NCBI RefSeq assembly: GCF_009935905.1
Contig: NZ_PREX01000003.1
Location: 62,001-126,000, forward strand
Length of the DNA stretch: 64,000 bases
Direction: 5' to 3'
From: Alkalibacterium sp. MB6
GTDB lineage: Bacteria > Bacillota > Bacilli > Lactobacillales > Carnobacteriaceae_A
The notes below the pieces were generated by a model. The model had not been told where the DNA came from. It did no database searches and saw only the letters and a program-made list of their open reading frames with translations. The position numbers were made by a program, and so were the translations under genes. This document shows, in pieces, positions 16,802 through 27,699 of the stretch; position 1 is the first letter of the stretch, and every line of letters begins with the position of its first letter.

Positions 16802-18100
16802 TTATGAGCGTTGAATGAACCCTTGGTAACTCTTCTTGCTTAATAGTCCTTCCAATTGACGCATGGAGTCTAATGCTACACCGACAACAATCAGTAAGCT
16901 AGTACCTCCAAGGGCAAGTGAGCTAGGAAGATTAAACAAAGCAGAAGCCACAATCGGAAGCAATGAGATTAACCCTAGGTAAATCGCTCCCACTGTGCTT
17001 AAGCGAATAAGCATGTAACCAATGTATTCTTCAGTTGCTCGTCCTGGACGTACACTTGGGATGTAGCCACCTTGTTTCTGTAAGTTCTCTGCAGCTTTTT
17101 CAGGGTTAACCTGAATGAAGGCATAAAAGAATGTAAACAGAACGATGAGTACAGTATAAAGTACCGCTCCGATTGGTTCTTGTAGGTTGAAGATACTCGT
17201 CAACACTTGATACCATCCGGCGTCTTGATTACCTTGTGCAAAGTAACCCAAGATAATTTGCGGTGTCATAAGGAACGAACTTGCAAAGATTACTGGTATA
17301 ACTCCAGCCGAGTTCACTTTTAGCGGTAAAACAGCACTGTCTTTAGACGTGTTGGCGCGCTTAGAGTAACGGATTGGAATGTTTCGTTTTGCGTTTTCCA
17401 TATAAGTGACCAGAATAACTAACAACACAAAGCCAATAATGATCGCAATGGTTAATACCCACGCGCTGACGATTTCGTCACCAGCATTACGAATTTGTGT
17501 GTTATAAAATGTCTGGACATCCTGTGGAACACGAGAAATAATACCAGAGAAAATGATGAATGACGTTCCGTTACCGAAACCGTTCACTGTAATCATTTCT
17601 CCTAACCACATAACCAACATGGTTCCTGCGGTTAAGATGATGGCAATGGTAATATAGGTTGCTGGCCCAGGGTTTACGACTAATCCTAAACCTGTTAATG
17701 CATTAAAGCCATAAGAGATACCTATCGCTTGGAAGAAAGCCAAGACGATGGTTAGATAACGAGTGGCTTGATTCAACTTCTTACGACCGACTTCTCCTTG
17801 TTCAGACCATTCCTTGAATTTGGGAATGACGTCCATTTGAAGGAGTTGTATGACGATAGAAGATGTAATGTAAGGTGATACACCAAGGGCGAATATTGAG
17901 TAGCTACTCAACGCTCCACCACCGAATGTATCCAACAAGTTAAATAAACCAGTTTCTGATAATTGACTTAATGCTCCAGCATTAACGCCTGGAACGGTAA
18001 TGTGTGTTCCAAGACGGAAAACAACTAGGAGTCCTAAGGTGAATAAGATACGACTACGAACATCTTTCTCTTTAAAAGCGCCCTTAATCAGATCAATCAT
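16802..18100 (-). CDS. secY: Protein translocase channel subunit SecY
   Basis: A 432-aa protein with ten predicted membrane helices. The plug/early region (TVPGVNAGAL), the GNGTSFIIFSGI segment and cytoplasmic loop residues SVRPGRATEEYI are recognisable. It forms the SecYEG channel; secE is elsewhere in this window. It starts 1 bp after the rplO stop, so translation is coupled. Confidence 0.98.
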   Translation of the reverse strand: MIDLIKGAFKEKDVRSRILFTLGLLVVFRLGTHITVPGVNAGALSQLSETGLFNLLDTFGGGALSSYSIFALGVSPYITSSIVIQLLQMDVIPKFKEWSEQGEVGRKKLNQATRYLTIVLAFFQAIGISYGFNALTGLGLVVNPGPATYITIAIILTAGTMLVMWLGEMITVNGFGNGTSFIIFSGIISRVPQDVQTFYNTQIRNAGDEIVSAWVLTIAIIIGFVLLVILVTYMENAKRNIPIRYSKRANTSKDSAVLPLKVNSAGVIPVIFASSFLMTPQIILGYFAQGNQDAGWYQVLTSIFNLQEPIGAVLYTVLIVLFTFFYAFIQVNPEKAAENLQKQGGYIPSVRPGRATEEYIGYMLIRLSTVGAIYLGLISLLPIVASALFNLPSSLALGGTSLLIVVGVALDSMRQLEGLLSKKSYQGFIQRS

Positions 18101-18101
18101 C

Positions 18102-18542
18102 TTAGATCACCTCTACTGATCCACCGGCAGTTTCAATTGCTTCTTTAGCAGAAGCTGAGAACTTGTTAGCTTTCACAGATAACTTGTGATTAACAGTTCC
18201 TTTGCCTAAAACTTTCACACCGGATTTTTTGTTTTTAATAACTCCTGTTTCTACAAGTAGTTCTGGAGTTACTTCTGTTCCTTCTTCAAAACGGTTCAAT
18301 GTATCTAAATTGACAATAGTATATTCTTTACGGTTGTAGTTCGTGAAACCGCGTTTTGGTAAAGTCTGGAATAATGGTGTTTGTCCACCTTCAAATCCTA
18401 GACGTGTACCGCCACCTGAACGTGCTTTTTGTCCTTTTTGTCCACGACCGGATGTTTTTCCGTTACCAGAAGACGATCCGCGACCAACACGGTTACGTGT
18501 TTTACGTGATCCTTCTGCAGGTTTTAATTCATGAAGTTTCAT
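18102..18542 (-). CDS. rplO: Large ribosomal subunit protein uL15
   Basis: 146 aa beginning [20 protein letters not shown], with the glycine/arginine-rich N-terminus ([20 protein letters not shown]) that threads into 23S rRNA. The start at 18542 is preferred: AAAGGAGGTG lies upstream, and the longer GTG frame would place the start inside the Shine-Dalgarno. Confidence 0.97.
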   Translation of the reverse strand: MKLHELKPAEGSRKTRNRVGRGSSSGNGKTSGRGQKGQKARSGGGTRLGFEGGQTPLFQTLPKRGFTNYNRKEYTIVNLDTLNRFEEGTEVTPELLVETGVIKNKKSGVKVLGKGTVNHKLSVKANKFSASAKEAIETAGGSVEVI

Positions 18543-18579
18543 AAATCCTGGCACCTCCTTTAGTTAGACTGGTTGCTCA

Positions 18580-18759
18580 TTAGACTTCTTTAACATCTAC
18601 TAAATGAGCGATGTGTTTAATTGATCCTCTTACTGCTTCGCTATCTGGTCTTACAACAGAAGAGTTAATTTTCTTAAGACCGAGAGATTTTACGATTTTA
18701 TGCTGATTCTGAGGACGACCAATCAAACTGCGTTTTAATGTTATTTCCAAGTTTGCCAT
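18580..18759 (-). CDS. rpmD: Large ribosomal subunit protein uL30
   Basis: A 59-codon gene with ATG at 18759 and TAA at 18580: [19 protein letters not shown] at the start, then [17 protein letters not shown]. It sits between rpsE and rplO, the conserved order, and has AGGAGG upstream of its start. Confidence 0.97.
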   Translation of the reverse strand: MANLEITLKRSLIGRPQNQHKIVKSLGLKKINSSVVRPDSEAVRGSIKHIAHLVDVKEV

Positions 18760-18772
18760 TGTGTCTTCCTCC

Positions 18773-19276
18773 TTATCCTAATAACTCTTCAACAGTTTTA
18801 CCGCGAAGTTTAGCTACTTCTTCAGCACGTTTTAATTGGCTGATTCCGTTGATCGTTGCACGAATCACGTTGATTGGTGAACTTGAACCAACAGATTTAG
18901 AAGAAACGTCATGTACGCCTGCTAATTCTAGTACCGCACGTGCTGGGCCTCCAGCAGATACTCCAGAACCGGCTACAGCTGGTTTCAACATGATTCTACC
19001 GCCGCCGTGACGTCCGATAACTTCATGTGGAAGAGTAGTTCCAACGATAGGCACTTGTACGATATTGTTTTTAGCGTCTTCGATAGCTTTACGGATTGCT
19101 TCAGGAACTTCCTGAGCTTTACCTGTACCGAAACCGACATGTCCATTTCTATCTCCAACCACGACTAAAGCAGCAAAACGCAAACGACGTCCACCTTTAA
19201 CAACTTTAGTAACACGGTTGATTTCGACTACGCGATCTTCAAGATCTAATCTAGATGCATCAATATGAGTTGTCAT
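18773..19276 (-). CDS. rpsE: Small ribosomal subunit protein uS5
   Basis: A 167-aa protein with [20 protein letters not shown] and [15 protein letters not shown], spanning the dsRBD-like and S5 C-terminal domains. It influences decoding fidelity. A good AAGGAGGAG precedes the ATG. Confidence 0.98.
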   Translation of the reverse strand: MTTHIDASRLDLEDRVVEINRVTKVVKGGRRLRFAALVVVGDRNGHVGFGTGKAQEVPEAIRKAIEDAKNNIVQVPIVGTTLPHEVIGRHGGGRIMLKPAVAGSGVSAGGPARAVLELAGVHDVSSKSVGSSSPINVIRATINGISQLKRAEEVAKLRGKTVEELLG

Positions 19277-19297
19277 GTACTGTAACTCCTCCTTTTC

Positions 19298-19654
19298 TTA
19301 AAATGTCAGTCCGTTTTCACGAGCTGCATCAGCTAGTGCTTTGACACGGCCATGGTACTGATACCCGCCACGGTCAAAGACTACTTCTTTAACGCCTTTT
19401 TCTACTCCACGCTTAGCAACCAATGCTCCGACTGCTGCAGCTTCGTCAACTTTAGAATCGCCTGAAACGTCAGTATCCAAAGTAGATGCACTTGCGAGCG
19501 TTACACCCTCTACATCATCAATCAATTGAGCGTAGATGTTTTTATTAGAACGGAATACGTTCAAACGTGGGCGCTCTGCAGTACCAGAAAGACTTCTGCG
19601 AACGCGTTTATGTCTCTTTTGACGTAATTTGTTTTTATCTGGTTTTGTAATCAC
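19298..19654 (-). CDS. rplR: Large ribosomal subunit protein uL18
   Basis: 118 aa starting with [18 protein letters not shown], a 5S rRNA-binding protein. The start chosen is GTG at 19654, 7 bases after AAAGAGGTGA; the upstream in-frame ATG at 19684 would add ten residues not seen in the family. It lies between rplF and rpsE. Confidence 0.95.
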   Translation of the reverse strand: MITKPDKNKLRQKRHKRVRRSLSGTAERPRLNVFRSNKNIYAQLIDDVEGVTLASASTLDTDVSGDSKVDEAAAVGALVAKRGVEKGVKEVVFDRGGYQYHGRVKALADAARENGLTF

Positions 19655-19764
19655 AATTGTCACCTCTTTATTCTTAGTTCTCATACATATGAGTTTGTCA
19701 GGCTGTTTAGGTAAACAGGACAGGTAAAACGATCCAATTAAATTGGATGTTTTGACTTATCCTA

Positions 19765-20301
19765 TTATTTACCTGTTTTACCTTCTTTACGGCGTACAGT
19801 TTCGCCTCTATAGCGAATCCCTTTACCTTTATAAGGCTCAGGTGGTCGTACAGCACGGATGCTGGCAGCCAAAGCTCCAACGTGTTCTTTATTCGCACCT
19901 TTAATTGAAATAACAGTGTTTGATGGTACGTCGACAGTTAAACCTTCGACTGGCTCAAACTCTACTGGGTGGGATAATCCAACGTTAACAACTAATGTGT
20001 TACCTTGTTTTTGTGCACGGTATCCAACACCAATCAATTCAAGAACTTTTTCAAATCCATCGTTAACTCCTTCAACCATGTTATTCACGATAGCACGAGT
20101 TGTTCCGTGGATTGTACGGCTTTCTTTAGACTCATTTGGTCGTGTGAAAGTCATAACGTTATCTTCAATGTTAATGTCAATAATAGGGCTAACTTCACGG
20201 CTAAGTTCTCCGTTTTTCCCTTTGACTGTAATGACGTTACCGTCGATGTTTACTTCAACACCTTCAGGTATCGTAATAGGTTTTTTTCCGATACGGCTCA
20301 T
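19765..20301 (-). CDS. rplF: Large ribosomal subunit protein uL6
   Basis: A 178-aa protein starting [17 protein letters not shown] and ending with [14 protein letters not shown]...RKEGKTGK. Two similar domains form the structure near the GTPase-associated region. The 110-bp gap to rplR is wider than neighbouring gaps and contains an AT-rich AATTGGAT/ATCCAATT inverted repeat near 19730-19750 but no gene. Confidence 0.98.
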   Translation of the reverse strand: MSRIGKKPITIPEGVEVNIDGNVITVKGKNGELSREVSPIIDINIEDNVMTFTRPNESKESRTIHGTTRAIVNNMVEGVNDGFEKVLELIGVGYRAQKQGNTLVVNVGLSHPVEFEPVEGLTVDVPSNTVISIKGANKEHVGALAASIRAVRPPEPYKGKGIRYRGETVRRKEGKTGK

Positions 20302-20332
20302 TGTCCGGCACCTCCTTCATCTATCTTAATGC

Positions 20333-20731
20333 TTACCAAACGTACGCGAGGACTTCTCCTCCGATGTTTTTAGCACGGGCAGTTCTATCTGTTACAACGC
20401 CTTCTGAAGTTGAAACGAGAGCAATTCCTAAACCGTTCAACACTTTAGGCATTTCTTCAGAGTTAGCATAAACACGTAAACCTGGTTTTGAAATACGTTT
20501 CAATCCAGTGATTACACGTTCGTTATTTTGACCATATTTCAAGAAAATGCGGACGATGCCTTGTTTGTCATCTTCCACGAATTCTACATCCTTAATGAAA
20601 CCTTCCGATTTCAGAATGTCGGCCATTGCTCTTTTAAGGTTAGAAGCAGGTATTTCCACTTTTGTATGGCGTGCGTTATTGGCATTGCGGATACGAGTCA
20701 GGAAATCTGCTGTTGGATCTGTCATGACCAT
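20333..20731 (-). CDS. rpsH: Small ribosomal subunit protein uS8
   Basis: 132 aa beginning [19 protein letters not shown], with [13 protein letters not shown] and the C-terminal GGEVLAYVW. It binds helix 21 of 16S rRNA; in E. coli it is the autogenous regulator of the spc operon. The ATG at 20731 follows AAAGGAGG by 9 bases and gives the same length as B. subtilis S8. Confidence 0.98.
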   Translation of the reverse strand: MVMTDPTADFLTRIRNANNARHTKVEIPASNLKRAMADILKSEGFIKDVEFVEDDKQGIVRIFLKYGQNNERVITGLKRISKPGLRVYANSEEMPKVLNGLGIALVSTSEGVVTDRTARAKNIGGEVLAYVW

Positions 20732-20764
20732 TCGTTGTAGCCTCCTTTACGGCAAGTTTTCGTT

Positions 20765-20950
20765 TTACCAGCTTGCTTTTTTCAAGCCTGGAATTTGACC
20801 TTTGTATGCTAACTCACGCAAGCATATACGGCATAATTTGAATTTTTTATAAACGGAATGTGGGCGTCCGCATCGTTCACAGCGGGTATACTCACGAGTC
20901 GAAAACTTGGCTGGTTTTTTGCTTTTTACAATCATCGATTTTTTAGCCAT
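20765..20950 (-). CDS. rpsN: Small ribosomal subunit protein uS14, zinc-ribbon type
   Basis: 61 aa starting [17 protein letters not shown], with CERCGRP and CRICLRE providing four zinc-binding cysteines (the short C+ form). The start at 20950 is preferred over an upstream in-frame ATG because AGGAGGGTAAT lies upstream and the length fits the family. Confidence 0.97.
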   Translation of the reverse strand: MAKKSMIVKSKKPAKFSTREYTRCERCGRPHSVYKKFKLCRICLRELAYKGQIPGLKKASW

Positions 20951-20984
20951 TACTAATATTACCCTCCTAATTAGGTAGTCTAGG

Positions 20985-21524
20985 TTATTTCTGGAACGGC
21001 ATTCCCAATTGTCCAAGTAACTCACGAGCTTCTTCATCAGTTTTAGCTGAAGTGACAATGACAATATCCATTCCTCGAACTTTATCTACATCATCAAAGT
21101 CAATCTCAGGGAAAATTAGTTGCTCTCTGATTCCTAGCGTATAGTTACCGCGTCCATCAAATGAATTTTTGCTCACTCCACGGAAGTCACGTACACGAGG
21201 TAATGAGACAGAAACTAATTTTTCCAGGAAATCATACATACGGTCGCCACGTAATGTTACTTTCGTACCAATTGGCATACCTTCACGCAAGCGGAAGCCA
21301 GCGATAGATTTTTTCGCATGAGTGATAACTGGTTTTTGTCCAGAAATTAAAGTTAATTCTTCTACTGCTTTATCTAAGTTTTTAGTGTTTGATACGGCAT
21401 CACCCACACCCATGTTGATAACAATTTTATCAACTTTCGGTGCTTCCATGATTGACGCGTAGTCAAACTTCTCAACTAATGATGGTCTAACATCATTGTT
21501 ATACTTTTCTTTAAGGCGTGTCAT
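20985..21524 (-). CDS. rplE: Large ribosomal subunit protein uL5
   Basis: A 179-aa protein with [26 protein letters not shown] and [12 protein letters not shown]. It binds 5S rRNA and contacts the P-site tRNA. It is placed between rplX and rpsN as usual. Confidence 0.98.
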   Translation of the reverse strand: MTRLKEKYNNDVRPSLVEKFDYASIMEAPKVDKIVINMGVGDAVSNTKNLDKAVEELTLISGQKPVITHAKKSIAGFRLREGMPIGTKVTLRGDRMYDFLEKLVSVSLPRVRDFRGVSKNSFDGRGNYTLGIREQLIFPEIDFDDVDKVRGMDIVIVTSAKTDEEARELLGQLGMPFQK

Positions 21525-21553
21525 ATTCGAATGCCTCCTTTCCTACATTTTTA

Positions 21554-21859
21554 TTAAAGTGCTTCGCCAGATTTCTTAGCGTAACGTACTTTCTTACCAT
21601 CTTCTATTTTATATCCTACACGAGTAGGCTCTCCAGTTGATGGATCAACTAATTGAACATTAGACACGTGAATTGGTGCTTCTTTCTCCACAATTCCGCC
21701 TTCTTGTCCCATACCAGTAGGACGGGTATGTTTTTTAATCATGTTGATTCCTTCAACAATTACTTTGTTTTGTTTAGGCATAGCTGTTACGACAGTGCCT
21801 TCTTTGCCTCTGTCTTTACCAGTCATAACTCTAACTTTATCTCCACTTTTTACAAACAT
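21554..21859 (-). CDS. rplX: Large ribosomal subunit protein uL24
   Basis: 101 aa starting [20 protein letters not shown], a KOW-domain assembly-initiator protein of the 50S subunit. [20 protein letters not shown] is the conserved central segment. Confidence 0.98.
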   Translation of the reverse strand: MFVKSGDKVRVMTGKDRGKEGTVVTAMPKQNKVIVEGINMIKKHTRPTGMGQEGGIVEKEAPIHVSNVQLVDPSTGEPTRVGYKIEDGKKVRYAKKSGEAL

Positions 21860-21893
21860 TCTCTAGCGCACCTCCTTATGACGTTTATCGGAA

Positions 21894-22262
21894 TTATAGA
21901 ACTTCCGGAGCTAACGAAATAATTCTCATAAAGTCATTCTCACGTAATTCACGAGCAACCGGTCCGAAGATACGTGTTCCACGTGGTGCTTTATCCTCAC
22001 GAATAATAACACAAGCATTTTCATCAAATTTAATATATGAACCATCTGGACGTCTAGCACCAGATTTTGTACGTACAATAACTGCACGGACAACGTCTCC
22101 TTTTTTAACAACGCCGCCTGGTGTAGCTTGTTTAACAGTTACAACAACTTCGTCACCGATGTTGGCAGTCTTAAGTCCTGATCCACCTAATACTTTAATA
22201 ACCAACACTTCACGTGCACCAGAGTTGTCAGCGACTTTCATACGACTTTCTGTTTGAATCAC
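21894..22262 (-). CDS. rplN: Large ribosomal subunit protein uL14
   Basis: A 122-aa protein starting [18 protein letters not shown] with [16 protein letters not shown] and [14 protein letters not shown], the bridge and factor-contact protein of the 50S subunit. It follows rpsQ after 75 bp. Confidence 0.98.
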   Translation of the reverse strand: MIQTESRMKVADNSGAREVLVIKVLGGSGLKTANIGDEVVVTVKQATPGGVVKKGDVVRAVIVRTKSGARRPDGSYIKFDENACVIIREDKAPRGTRIFGPVARELRENDFMRIISLAPEVL

Positions 22263-22337
22263 GTTAGGATCCTCCTTTCAAACTCACGATGAAGTTTTAC
22301 TTCTCGTAGTGTAGCAGCCGGTCTCCCGGTTAAAATC

Positions 22338-22601
22338 TTATAAAATTACTGATTCTTCAACCACTTCTAATAAACGGAAACGTTTATCTTTAGACAATGG
22401 TCGAGTTTCCATGATTCTAACAACGTCGCCCATTTTAGCAGTGTTGTTTTCGTCATGTGCTTTAAATTTAGTCGAATATTTAATACGTTTTTTATATTTC
22501 GGGTGAGATTTCTGAGTAGCAATTTCCACTACGATGGTTTTATCCATTTTGTCAGATACTACGCGGCCCTGATATACTTTACGTTCATTACGTTCAGCCA
22601 T
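22338..22601 (-). CDS. rpsQ: Small ribosomal subunit protein uS17
   Basis: 87 aa with [18 protein letters not shown] and [19 protein letters not shown], an OB-fold 16S rRNA-binding protein. Good AAAGGAGG upstream. Confidence 0.98.
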   Translation of the reverse strand: MAERNERKVYQGRVVSDKMDKTIVVEIATQKSHPKYKKRIKYSTKFKAHDENNTAKMGDVVRIMETRPLSKDKRFRLLEVVEESVIL

Positions 22602-22639
22602 TTTTTAGCCTCCTTTGAATAAGCTATTACACTATTGTC

Positions 22640-22834
22640 TTAATTAACCATTTCTGCTTGACGCAAAATGGTTTTTACACGCGCGATGTTTTTACGAACA
22701 TCTTTAATACGAGCGGTGTTTTCTAATTGTCCAGTAGCTAATTGAAAGCGTAAGTTAAATAGCTCTTCTTTAAATTCTTTTTCTTTTTCTAATAATTCAG
22801 TAGTGGATAAGCCTTTTAATTCACTAGCCTTCAT
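22640..22834 (-). CDS. rpmC: Large ribosomal subunit protein uL29
   Basis: 64 aa starting [20 protein letters not shown], a helical-hairpin protein near the exit tunnel. The start at 22834 follows a GTGGTGA Shine-Dalgarno and overlaps the rplP stop by 11 bp. An earlier in-frame ATG at 22855 would add seven non-conserved residues. Confidence 0.95.
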   Translation of the reverse strand: MKASELKGLSTTELLEKEKEFKEELFNLRFQLATGQLENTARIKDVRKNIARVKTILRQAEMVN

Positions 22835-23255
22835 TTGAGTCACCACTTTCTTCACGAGTTACTACCTTAGTTCTTACTGGTAGTTTGTGTGAAGCTAAAC
22901 GCAAAGCTTCGCGAGCGACTTCGTCAGAAACGCCGCCGATTTCAAACATGATTTTACCACGTTTAACAGGAGCAACCCACATTTCAGGTGCACCTTTACC
23001 TTTACCCATACGAACACCAATTGCTTTAGCTGTCACTGGTTTGTGAGGGAAGATTTTAATCCATACTTTCCCACCACGTTTCATATAACGAGTCATCGCT
23101 ATACGAGCTGATTCGATCTGTCTGCTTGTAATCCATGATGAGTCAACTGCTTGTAGACCATATTGTCCGTAAGCAATCTCTTTTCCACCTTTAGCTTCGC
23201 CTCTCATCTTTCCACGAAACTCACGACGGTGTTTTACACGTTTCGGTACTAACAT
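22824..23255 (-). CDS. rplP: Large ribosomal subunit protein uL16
   Basis: 143 aa with [39 protein letters not shown] and [17 protein letters not shown]. It sits near the peptidyl transferase centre and A-site tRNA. It lies 3 bp after rpsC and overlaps rpmC. Confidence 0.98.
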   Translation of the reverse strand: MLVPKRVKHRREFRGKMRGEAKGGKEIAYGQYGLQAVDSSWITSRQIESARIAMTRYMKRGGKVWIKIFPHKPVTAKAIGVRMGKGKGAPEMWVAPVKRGKIMFEIGGVSDEVAREALRLASHKLPVRTKVVTREESGDSNEG

Positions 23256-23258
23256 TGA

Positions 23259-23915
23259 TTATTTCCCTCCTTTCTTGTTCTCTGTAACTGTAGGAAGAAC
23301 TTCTCCTTTATAGATCCATACTTTAATACCTAATTTACCATAGGTAGTATCTGCTTCTTCGTTCGCATAGTCAATATCCGCACGAAGTGTATGCAAAGGT
23401 ACAGTTCCTTCTGAAAAGCTTTCGCTACGAGCAATATCTGCTCCGTTTAAACGACCGGCAACCATTGTACGAATTCCTTTAGCGCCTTGACGCATAGCAC
23501 GTTGGATAGCTTGCTTTTGTGCACGACGGAATGAAATACGGTTTTCCAATTGTTCAGCGATACTTTTCGCTACTAATGTAGCATCCATATCTGGTTTTTT
23601 AATTTCCACGATGTTAACGTGTACTCTCTTGTTAGTGATTTTGTTTAGGTCATTTCTCAAAGCGTCAACTTCTGTTCCGCCTTTACCAATAACCATTCCT
23701 GGTTTAGCAGTGTGGATAGAAACGTTGACTCTGTTAGCTGCACGTTCGATTTCAATACGAGAAACAGAGGCATCACTTAATCGTTTAGCAATGTGCTCAC
23801 GAACAGCTAGGTCTTCATGTAATTTATCTGCAAAGTCTTTTTCTGCGTACCATTTAGCATCCCAATCTTGGATGACGCCAACACGCAGACCATGAGGATT
23901 TACTTTTTGTCCCAT
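23259..23915 (-). CDS. rpsC: Small ribosomal subunit protein uS3
   Basis: 218 aa starting [20 protein letters not shown]. The KH domain carries [16 protein letters not shown] and the C-terminal domain [20 protein letters not shown]. It lines the mRNA entry channel. It starts 3 bp after the rplV stop. Confidence 0.98.
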   Translation of the reverse strand: MGQKVNPHGLRVGVIQDWDAKWYAEKDFADKLHEDLAVREHIAKRLSDASVSRIEIERAANRVNVSIHTAKPGMVIGKGGTEVDALRNDLNKITNKRVHVNIVEIKKPDMDATLVAKSIAEQLENRISFRRAQKQAIQRAMRQGAKGIRTMVAGRLNGADIARSESFSEGTVPLHTLRADIDYANEEADTTYGKLGIKVWIYKGEVLPTVTENKKGGK

Positions 23916-23918
23916 TGA

Positions 23919-24275
23919 TTACCCCTCCTTCTTCTCAGTTACCACAACTGTAATGTGGCTTGTACGTTTGTTAATTCTTGATGCTGCACCTTTTGCTCTA
24001 GGACGGAAACGTTTCAACGTAGGTCCTTCATTAGCATAGGCTTCACTTACGACTAATTCTTCAATATCCATATCGTAGTTGTGTTCAGCATTAGCAATTG
24101 CTGACATTAAAACTTTTTCTACCGCTTCAGACGCTCCTCTGTTAGTGAAGCGAAGGATAGAAATAGCTTCTGCAGCACTCTTCCCTCTTATGGTATCTAC
24201 AACCAAACGAACTTTACGTGGTGCAATGCGAACCATACGAGCAGTGGCTTTAGCTGCTGTTACTGTTTCTGCCAT
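23919..24275 (-). CDS. rplV: Large ribosomal subunit protein uL22
   Basis: 118 aa with [20 protein letters not shown] and [20 protein letters not shown]. Its extended hairpin lines the nascent peptide tunnel. The C-terminal [12 protein letters not shown] is typical. Confidence 0.98.
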   Translation of the reverse strand: MAETVTAAKATARMVRIAPRKVRLVVDTIRGKSAAEAISILRFTNRGASEAVEKVLMSAIANAEHNYDMDIEELVVSEAYANEGPTLKRFRPRAKGAASRINKRTSHITVVVTEKKEG

Positions 24276-24296
24276 GAATGTATCCTCCCTTCGCTC

Positions 24297-24572
24297 TTAA
24301 CGTCTTGTTGTGCGGTCGTCTTTTCCGTGTCCGCGGTACGTTCTTGTTGGTGCAAATTCACCCAGTTTGTGACCAACCATGTCTTCTTGAACATAAACTG
24401 GCACATGTTTTCTTCCATCATATACGGCAATGGTATAACCTACAAAGTTCGGAAAGATTGTTGAACGACGTGACCACGTTTTGATTACTCGTTTGTTGTC
24501 TCCGTCCATCTCGCGAACTTTTTTCATCAAATGATCATCGACGAAAGGTCCCTTTTTCAAACTACGGCTCAT
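24297..24572 (-). CDS. rpsS: Small ribosomal subunit protein uS19
   Basis: 91 aa, [19 protein letters not shown] at the start and [19 protein letters not shown] at the end. It forms a head complex with uS13. Confidence 0.98.
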   Translation of the reverse strand: MSRSLKKGPFVDDHLMKKVREMDGDNKRVIKTWSRRSTIFPNFVGYTIAVYDGRKHVPVYVQEDMVGHKLGEFAPTRTYRGHGKDDRTTRR

Positions 24573-24632
24573 GTATTGCCCTCCTTTGTGGGTTTATCCC
24601 TTGATTTCTTCTTGCTCTTTTAAATGCTTTAA

Positions 24633-25463
24633 TTATTTTTTACGTCCACGAACGATTAACTTATCAGAACGATTGTGACTTTTACGGGTTTTCTTACCAA
24701 GTGTTGGTTTGCCCCATGGAGACATTGGACTTGGACGTCCGATTGGCGCTTTACCTTCACCACCACCGTGTGGGTGATCGTTAGGGTTCATTACAGATCC
24801 ACGTACAGTTGGGCGTTTACCTAACCAACGGTTACGACCTGCTTTACCAATGTTAATTAATTCGTGTTGTTCATTTCCTACTGAACCAATTGTTGCACGG
24901 CAGCTTAGTAGAATCATACGAGTTTCGCCTGAACTTAGACGAACTAGGCCGTATTTACCTTCTTTACCCAATAACTGAGCAGATGTTCCAGCTGAACGAA
25001 CAAGTTGTCCGCCTTTACCTGGTTTTAACTCAATGTTGTGGATAAATGTACCAACTGGAATGTTTGCCAATGGCAGTGCATTACCAACTTGGATATCTGC
25101 TTCTGGTCCAGAGTAGATGCTTGTTCCTACTTTTAGTCCTTTAGGAGCTAAAATGTAAGTTTTAATTCCGTCCTCATAGTGAATCAATGAGATGTTTGCT
25201 GAACGGTTTGGATCATACTCAATTGTTTTTACGATACCGCGAACGTCATCTTTTTGACGTTTGAAGTCAATCACACGGTATTGGTGCTTGTGGCCTCCGC
25301 CGTGGTGACGGATTGTAATTTTACCTGCGTTGTTACGTCCGGCACGTTTTGGGTTAGGTTTTAGCAAACTTTTTTCTGGTTTGTTAGTAGTGATTTCAGA
25401 AAAATCATACCCAGTCATATTACGACGTCCGTTTGTAGTAGGTTTGTAAGTCTTAATTGCCAC
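24633..25463 (-). CDS. rplB: Large ribosomal subunit protein uL2
   Basis: 276 aa. The RNA-binding N-terminus (RKPNPKRAG-like [13 protein letters not shown]), the central [18 protein letters not shown] and the C-terminal [19 protein letters not shown] (with the conserved His near the peptidyl transferase centre) are all present. Confidence 0.98.
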   Translation of the reverse strand: MAIKTYKPTTNGRRNMTGYDFSEITTNKPEKSLLKPNPKRAGRNNAGKITIRHHGGGHKHQYRVIDFKRQKDDVRGIVKTIEYDPNRSANISLIHYEDGIKTYILAPKGLKVGTSIYSGPEADIQVGNALPLANIPVGTFIHNIELKPGKGGQLVRSAGTSAQLLGKEGKYGLVRLSSGETRMILLSCRATIGSVGNEQHELINIGKAGRNRWLGKRPTVRGSVMNPNDHPHGGGEGKAPIGRPSPMSPWGKPTLGKKTRKSHNRSDKLIVRGRKK

Positions 25464-25519
25464 GCGATTCCCCTCCTTGTTAAACTGGTTTCGAACGAGT
25501 TAACGATTTAATTTGAATT

Positions 25520-25810
25520 TTAGTCTTCGTCACCGAAGATTTGAATGTCTTTTGAATCAGCGGTTAATGTAACGATCGCTTTACGACGTCTTTTCGTATA
25601 ACCTTCGTAACGTCCCATACGCTTAGGTTTGCGAGCAGTATTGATAACGTTAACTTTGTCTACTTTAACATCGAATAATTCTTCGACAGCTTTTTTGATT
25701 GTTGGTTTTTTAGCGCGAACATTCACTTCAAACGTATACTTTTTATCTTCCATAGCATACATTGATTGTTCAGTGATGATCGGGCGTAAGATTACGTCAC
25801 GTGCATCCAT
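25520..25810 (-). CDS. rplW: Large ribosomal subunit protein uL23
   Basis: 96 aa with [13 protein letters not shown] and [20 protein letters not shown]. It is the docking site for signal recognition particle and trigger factor at the tunnel exit. It shares one base with the end of rplD. Confidence 0.98.
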   Translation of the reverse strand: MDARDVILRPIITEQSMYAMEDKKYTFEVNVRAKKPTIKKAVEELFDVKVDKVNVINTARKPKRMGRYEGYTKRRRKAIVTLTADSKDIQIFGDED

Positions 25811-26433
25811 TATTGAAGAGCCCCCTCTACTATATCCAGAGCAGCCTTCGTCATGATAAGCTTTTCATGAGCAACAACATCAAGCACAGATACGTTATCA
25901 GGTGCTACAACTTTAACTCCTGGAATATTACGTGCTGATAGTTTTGCAAATTCATTGCCTTCTTCAAGAACAACTAAAGCTTTTTTGTTCACGTCTAGGT
26001 TGTTTAATACCGCTCTGAACTCTTTCGTTTTTGGTGCGTCGAAAGTCAATCCATCTAATACGATGATTGCTTCTTCATTAGCTCTAAGTGAAAGGATAGA
26101 TCTAATAGCTAGTCGACGAACCTTTCTCGGTAGTTTGTAGCTGTATGAACGAGGTGTTGGTCCAAAGACGATTCCTCCTCCACGCCATTGTGGTGAACGG
26201 ATTGAACCCTGACGGGCACGTCCAGTTCCTTTTTGGCGCCAAGGTTTGGCTCCTCCGCCGCGTACTGCGCTACGGTTTTTAACTGCGTGTGTTCCTTGTC
26301 TTAATGAAGCGCGTTGCATAGTGATCGCATCAAATAATACGCTCTTGTTTGGTTCGATACCAAAAACAGCATCGTTTAATGTTACTTCACCAGCTTGCGT
26401 TCCGTCTTGTTTAAATAACGTTACAGTTGGCAT
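25810..26433 (-). CDS. rplD: Large ribosomal subunit protein uL4
   Basis: 207 aa with [20 protein letters not shown] and [18 protein letters not shown], the extended loop that reaches the tunnel constriction. In E. coli it is the autogenous repressor of the S10 operon; whether it acts on the long leader upstream of rpsJ here is not known. Confidence 0.98.
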   Translation of the reverse strand: MPTVTLFKQDGTQAGEVTLNDAVFGIEPNKSVLFDAITMQRASLRQGTHAVKNRSAVRGGGAKPWRQKGTGRARQGSIRSPQWRGGGIVFGPTPRSYSYKLPRKVRRLAIRSILSLRANEEAIIVLDGLTFDAPKTKEFRAVLNNLDVNKKALVVLEEGNEFAKLSARNIPGVKVVAPDNVSVLDVVAHEKLIMTKAALDIVEGALQ

Positions 26434-26459
26434 TCTGCTTGTCCTCCCTTCCTACTCTG

Positions 26460-27095
26460 TTAATTAGCTGCTTTAACTGCAGCACGAATCGTAATAAGTG
26501 ATTTTTTAGCTCCAGGTACATTACCTTTTACTAATAAAACGTTGCGGTCTGTATCGACACGTACGATTTCAAGATTTTGTACAGTGACTTGATCGCCACC
26601 CATACGGCCAGCTAATTTTTTGCCTTTAAATACTCTTGCAGGGTTAGCAGCCATACCCATTGATCCAGGACGACGGTGGTAACGTGAACCGTGAGTTTCA
26701 GGTCCGCGGCTTTGTCCGTGACGTTTGATTACACCTTGGAATCCTTTACCTTTGCTTGTTCCGGTAACATCAACGATGTCGCCTTCTGCAAATGCGTCTA
26801 CTTTAATTTCTGATCCAACCTCTAAGTCCCCAAGCTCTACATCTCTGAATTCTCTAATGAAGCGCTTAGGAGCCGTGTTAGCTTTTTTAACATGACCTTG
26901 TGCCGGTTTGTTTGATAATACTTCACGTTTATCTTCATACCCTACTTGAACAGAGTTATATCCGTCAGTCTCAACAGTTTTAACTTGTAGAACTGTGTTT
27001 GGCTGAACTTCAATTACTGTTACAGGGATTAATTCACCTGATTCGGTAAACAACTGAGTCATTCCGACTTTTCTTCCTAAGATTCCTTTGGTCAT
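26460..27095 (-). CDS. rplC: Large ribosomal subunit protein uL3
   Basis: 211 aa, starting [20 protein letters not shown] with the long RNA-contacting loop [20 protein letters not shown] and [19 protein letters not shown]. It follows rpsJ after 51 bp. Confidence 0.98.
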   Translation of the reverse strand: MTKGILGRKVGMTQLFTESGELIPVTVIEVQPNTVLQVKTVETDGYNSVQVGYEDKREVLSNKPAQGHVKKANTAPKRFIREFRDVELGDLEVGSEIKVDAFAEGDIVDVTGTSKGKGFQGVIKRHGQSRGPETHGSRYHRRPGSMGMAANPARVFKGKKLAGRMGGDQVTVQNLEIVRVDTDRNVLLVKGNVPGAKKSLITIRAAVKAAN

Positions 27096-27146
27096 GAGTA
27101 CACCTCCGTTATAGTTTGAATTTTATGTTTATTGTCTATCTATTAA

Positions 27147-27455
27147 TTAAAGTTTGATTTCGATATCGACGCCTGATGGTAAGTCAAGCTTTGTCAATGC
27201 GTCAACTGTTTTTGGTGTTGGGTTAATGATATCCACCAAACGTTTGTGTGTACGCATTTCAAATTGTTCGCGTGAATCTTTGTACTTGTGTGGTGAACGG
27301 ATCACTGTGTATAGTTTACGTTCAGTTGGCAGTGGAATCGGACCAGATACTGTTGCCCCAGTTCTCTTTGCCGTTTCTACAATTTTGTCAGCTGATTGAT
27401 CAAGTACACGATGTTCGTACGCTTTTAGGCGAATACGAATTTTTTGATTTGCCAT
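27147..27455 (-). CDS. rpsJ: Small ribosomal subunit protein uS10 (NusE)
   Basis: 102 aa, [19 protein letters not shown] at the start and [20 protein letters not shown] near the end. It has dual roles in the 30S head and, with NusB, in antitermination. It is the first gene of the S10-spc-alpha run and is preceded by a promoter and a leader of about 200 nt. Confidence 0.98.
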   Translation of the reverse strand: MANQKIRIRLKAYEHRVLDQSADKIVETAKRTGATVSGPIPLPTERKLYTVIRSPHKYKDSREQFEMRTHKRLVDIINPTPKTVDALTKLDLPSGVDIEIKL

Positions 27456-27660
27456 GTGTTTCCCTCCTTCGCTTATTTAAGAAATAAACCTAGCTCCACG
27501 AAAATTTTCCAACTACCCTCCATGGCAATGCATCCGGGTGTGTCGCAACCTCTCGCTTCGAAGCCTTAGTTCTGCAATTGACCCCCCATCCCTTTAAAAA
27601 CGTAGAAAAGCTTGATGCTTCACTGTTTTCTCCAGAAAAAGACGTCCTCCACAGACACCT
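27456..27660 (-). promoter_or_regulatory. Long 5' leader of the S10 operon
   Basis: The transcript from the promoter at 27666-27694 has a leader of about 200 nt before rpsJ. It contains GGTTGCGACACACCCGG and TGCCATGG, which resemble sequence conserved ahead of rpsJ in other Firmicutes (recalled, not searched). An upstream stem-loop-forming part is also present (GGAGGACGTC... with CTACGTTTTTAAAGG). It is probably the target of autogenous ribosomal-protein control; the ligand cannot be assigned from sequence alone. Confidence 0.55.
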
Positions 27661-27665
27661 TAACA

Positions 27666-27694
27666 AGTATACATAGAATGATAGTGTTAATCAA
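27666..27694 (-). promoter_or_regulatory. Sigma-A promoter of the S10 operon
   Basis: On the minus strand TTGATT (27694-27689), a 17-bp spacer and TATACT (27671-27666). Confidence 0.8.
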
Positions 27695-27699
27695 GTGTT

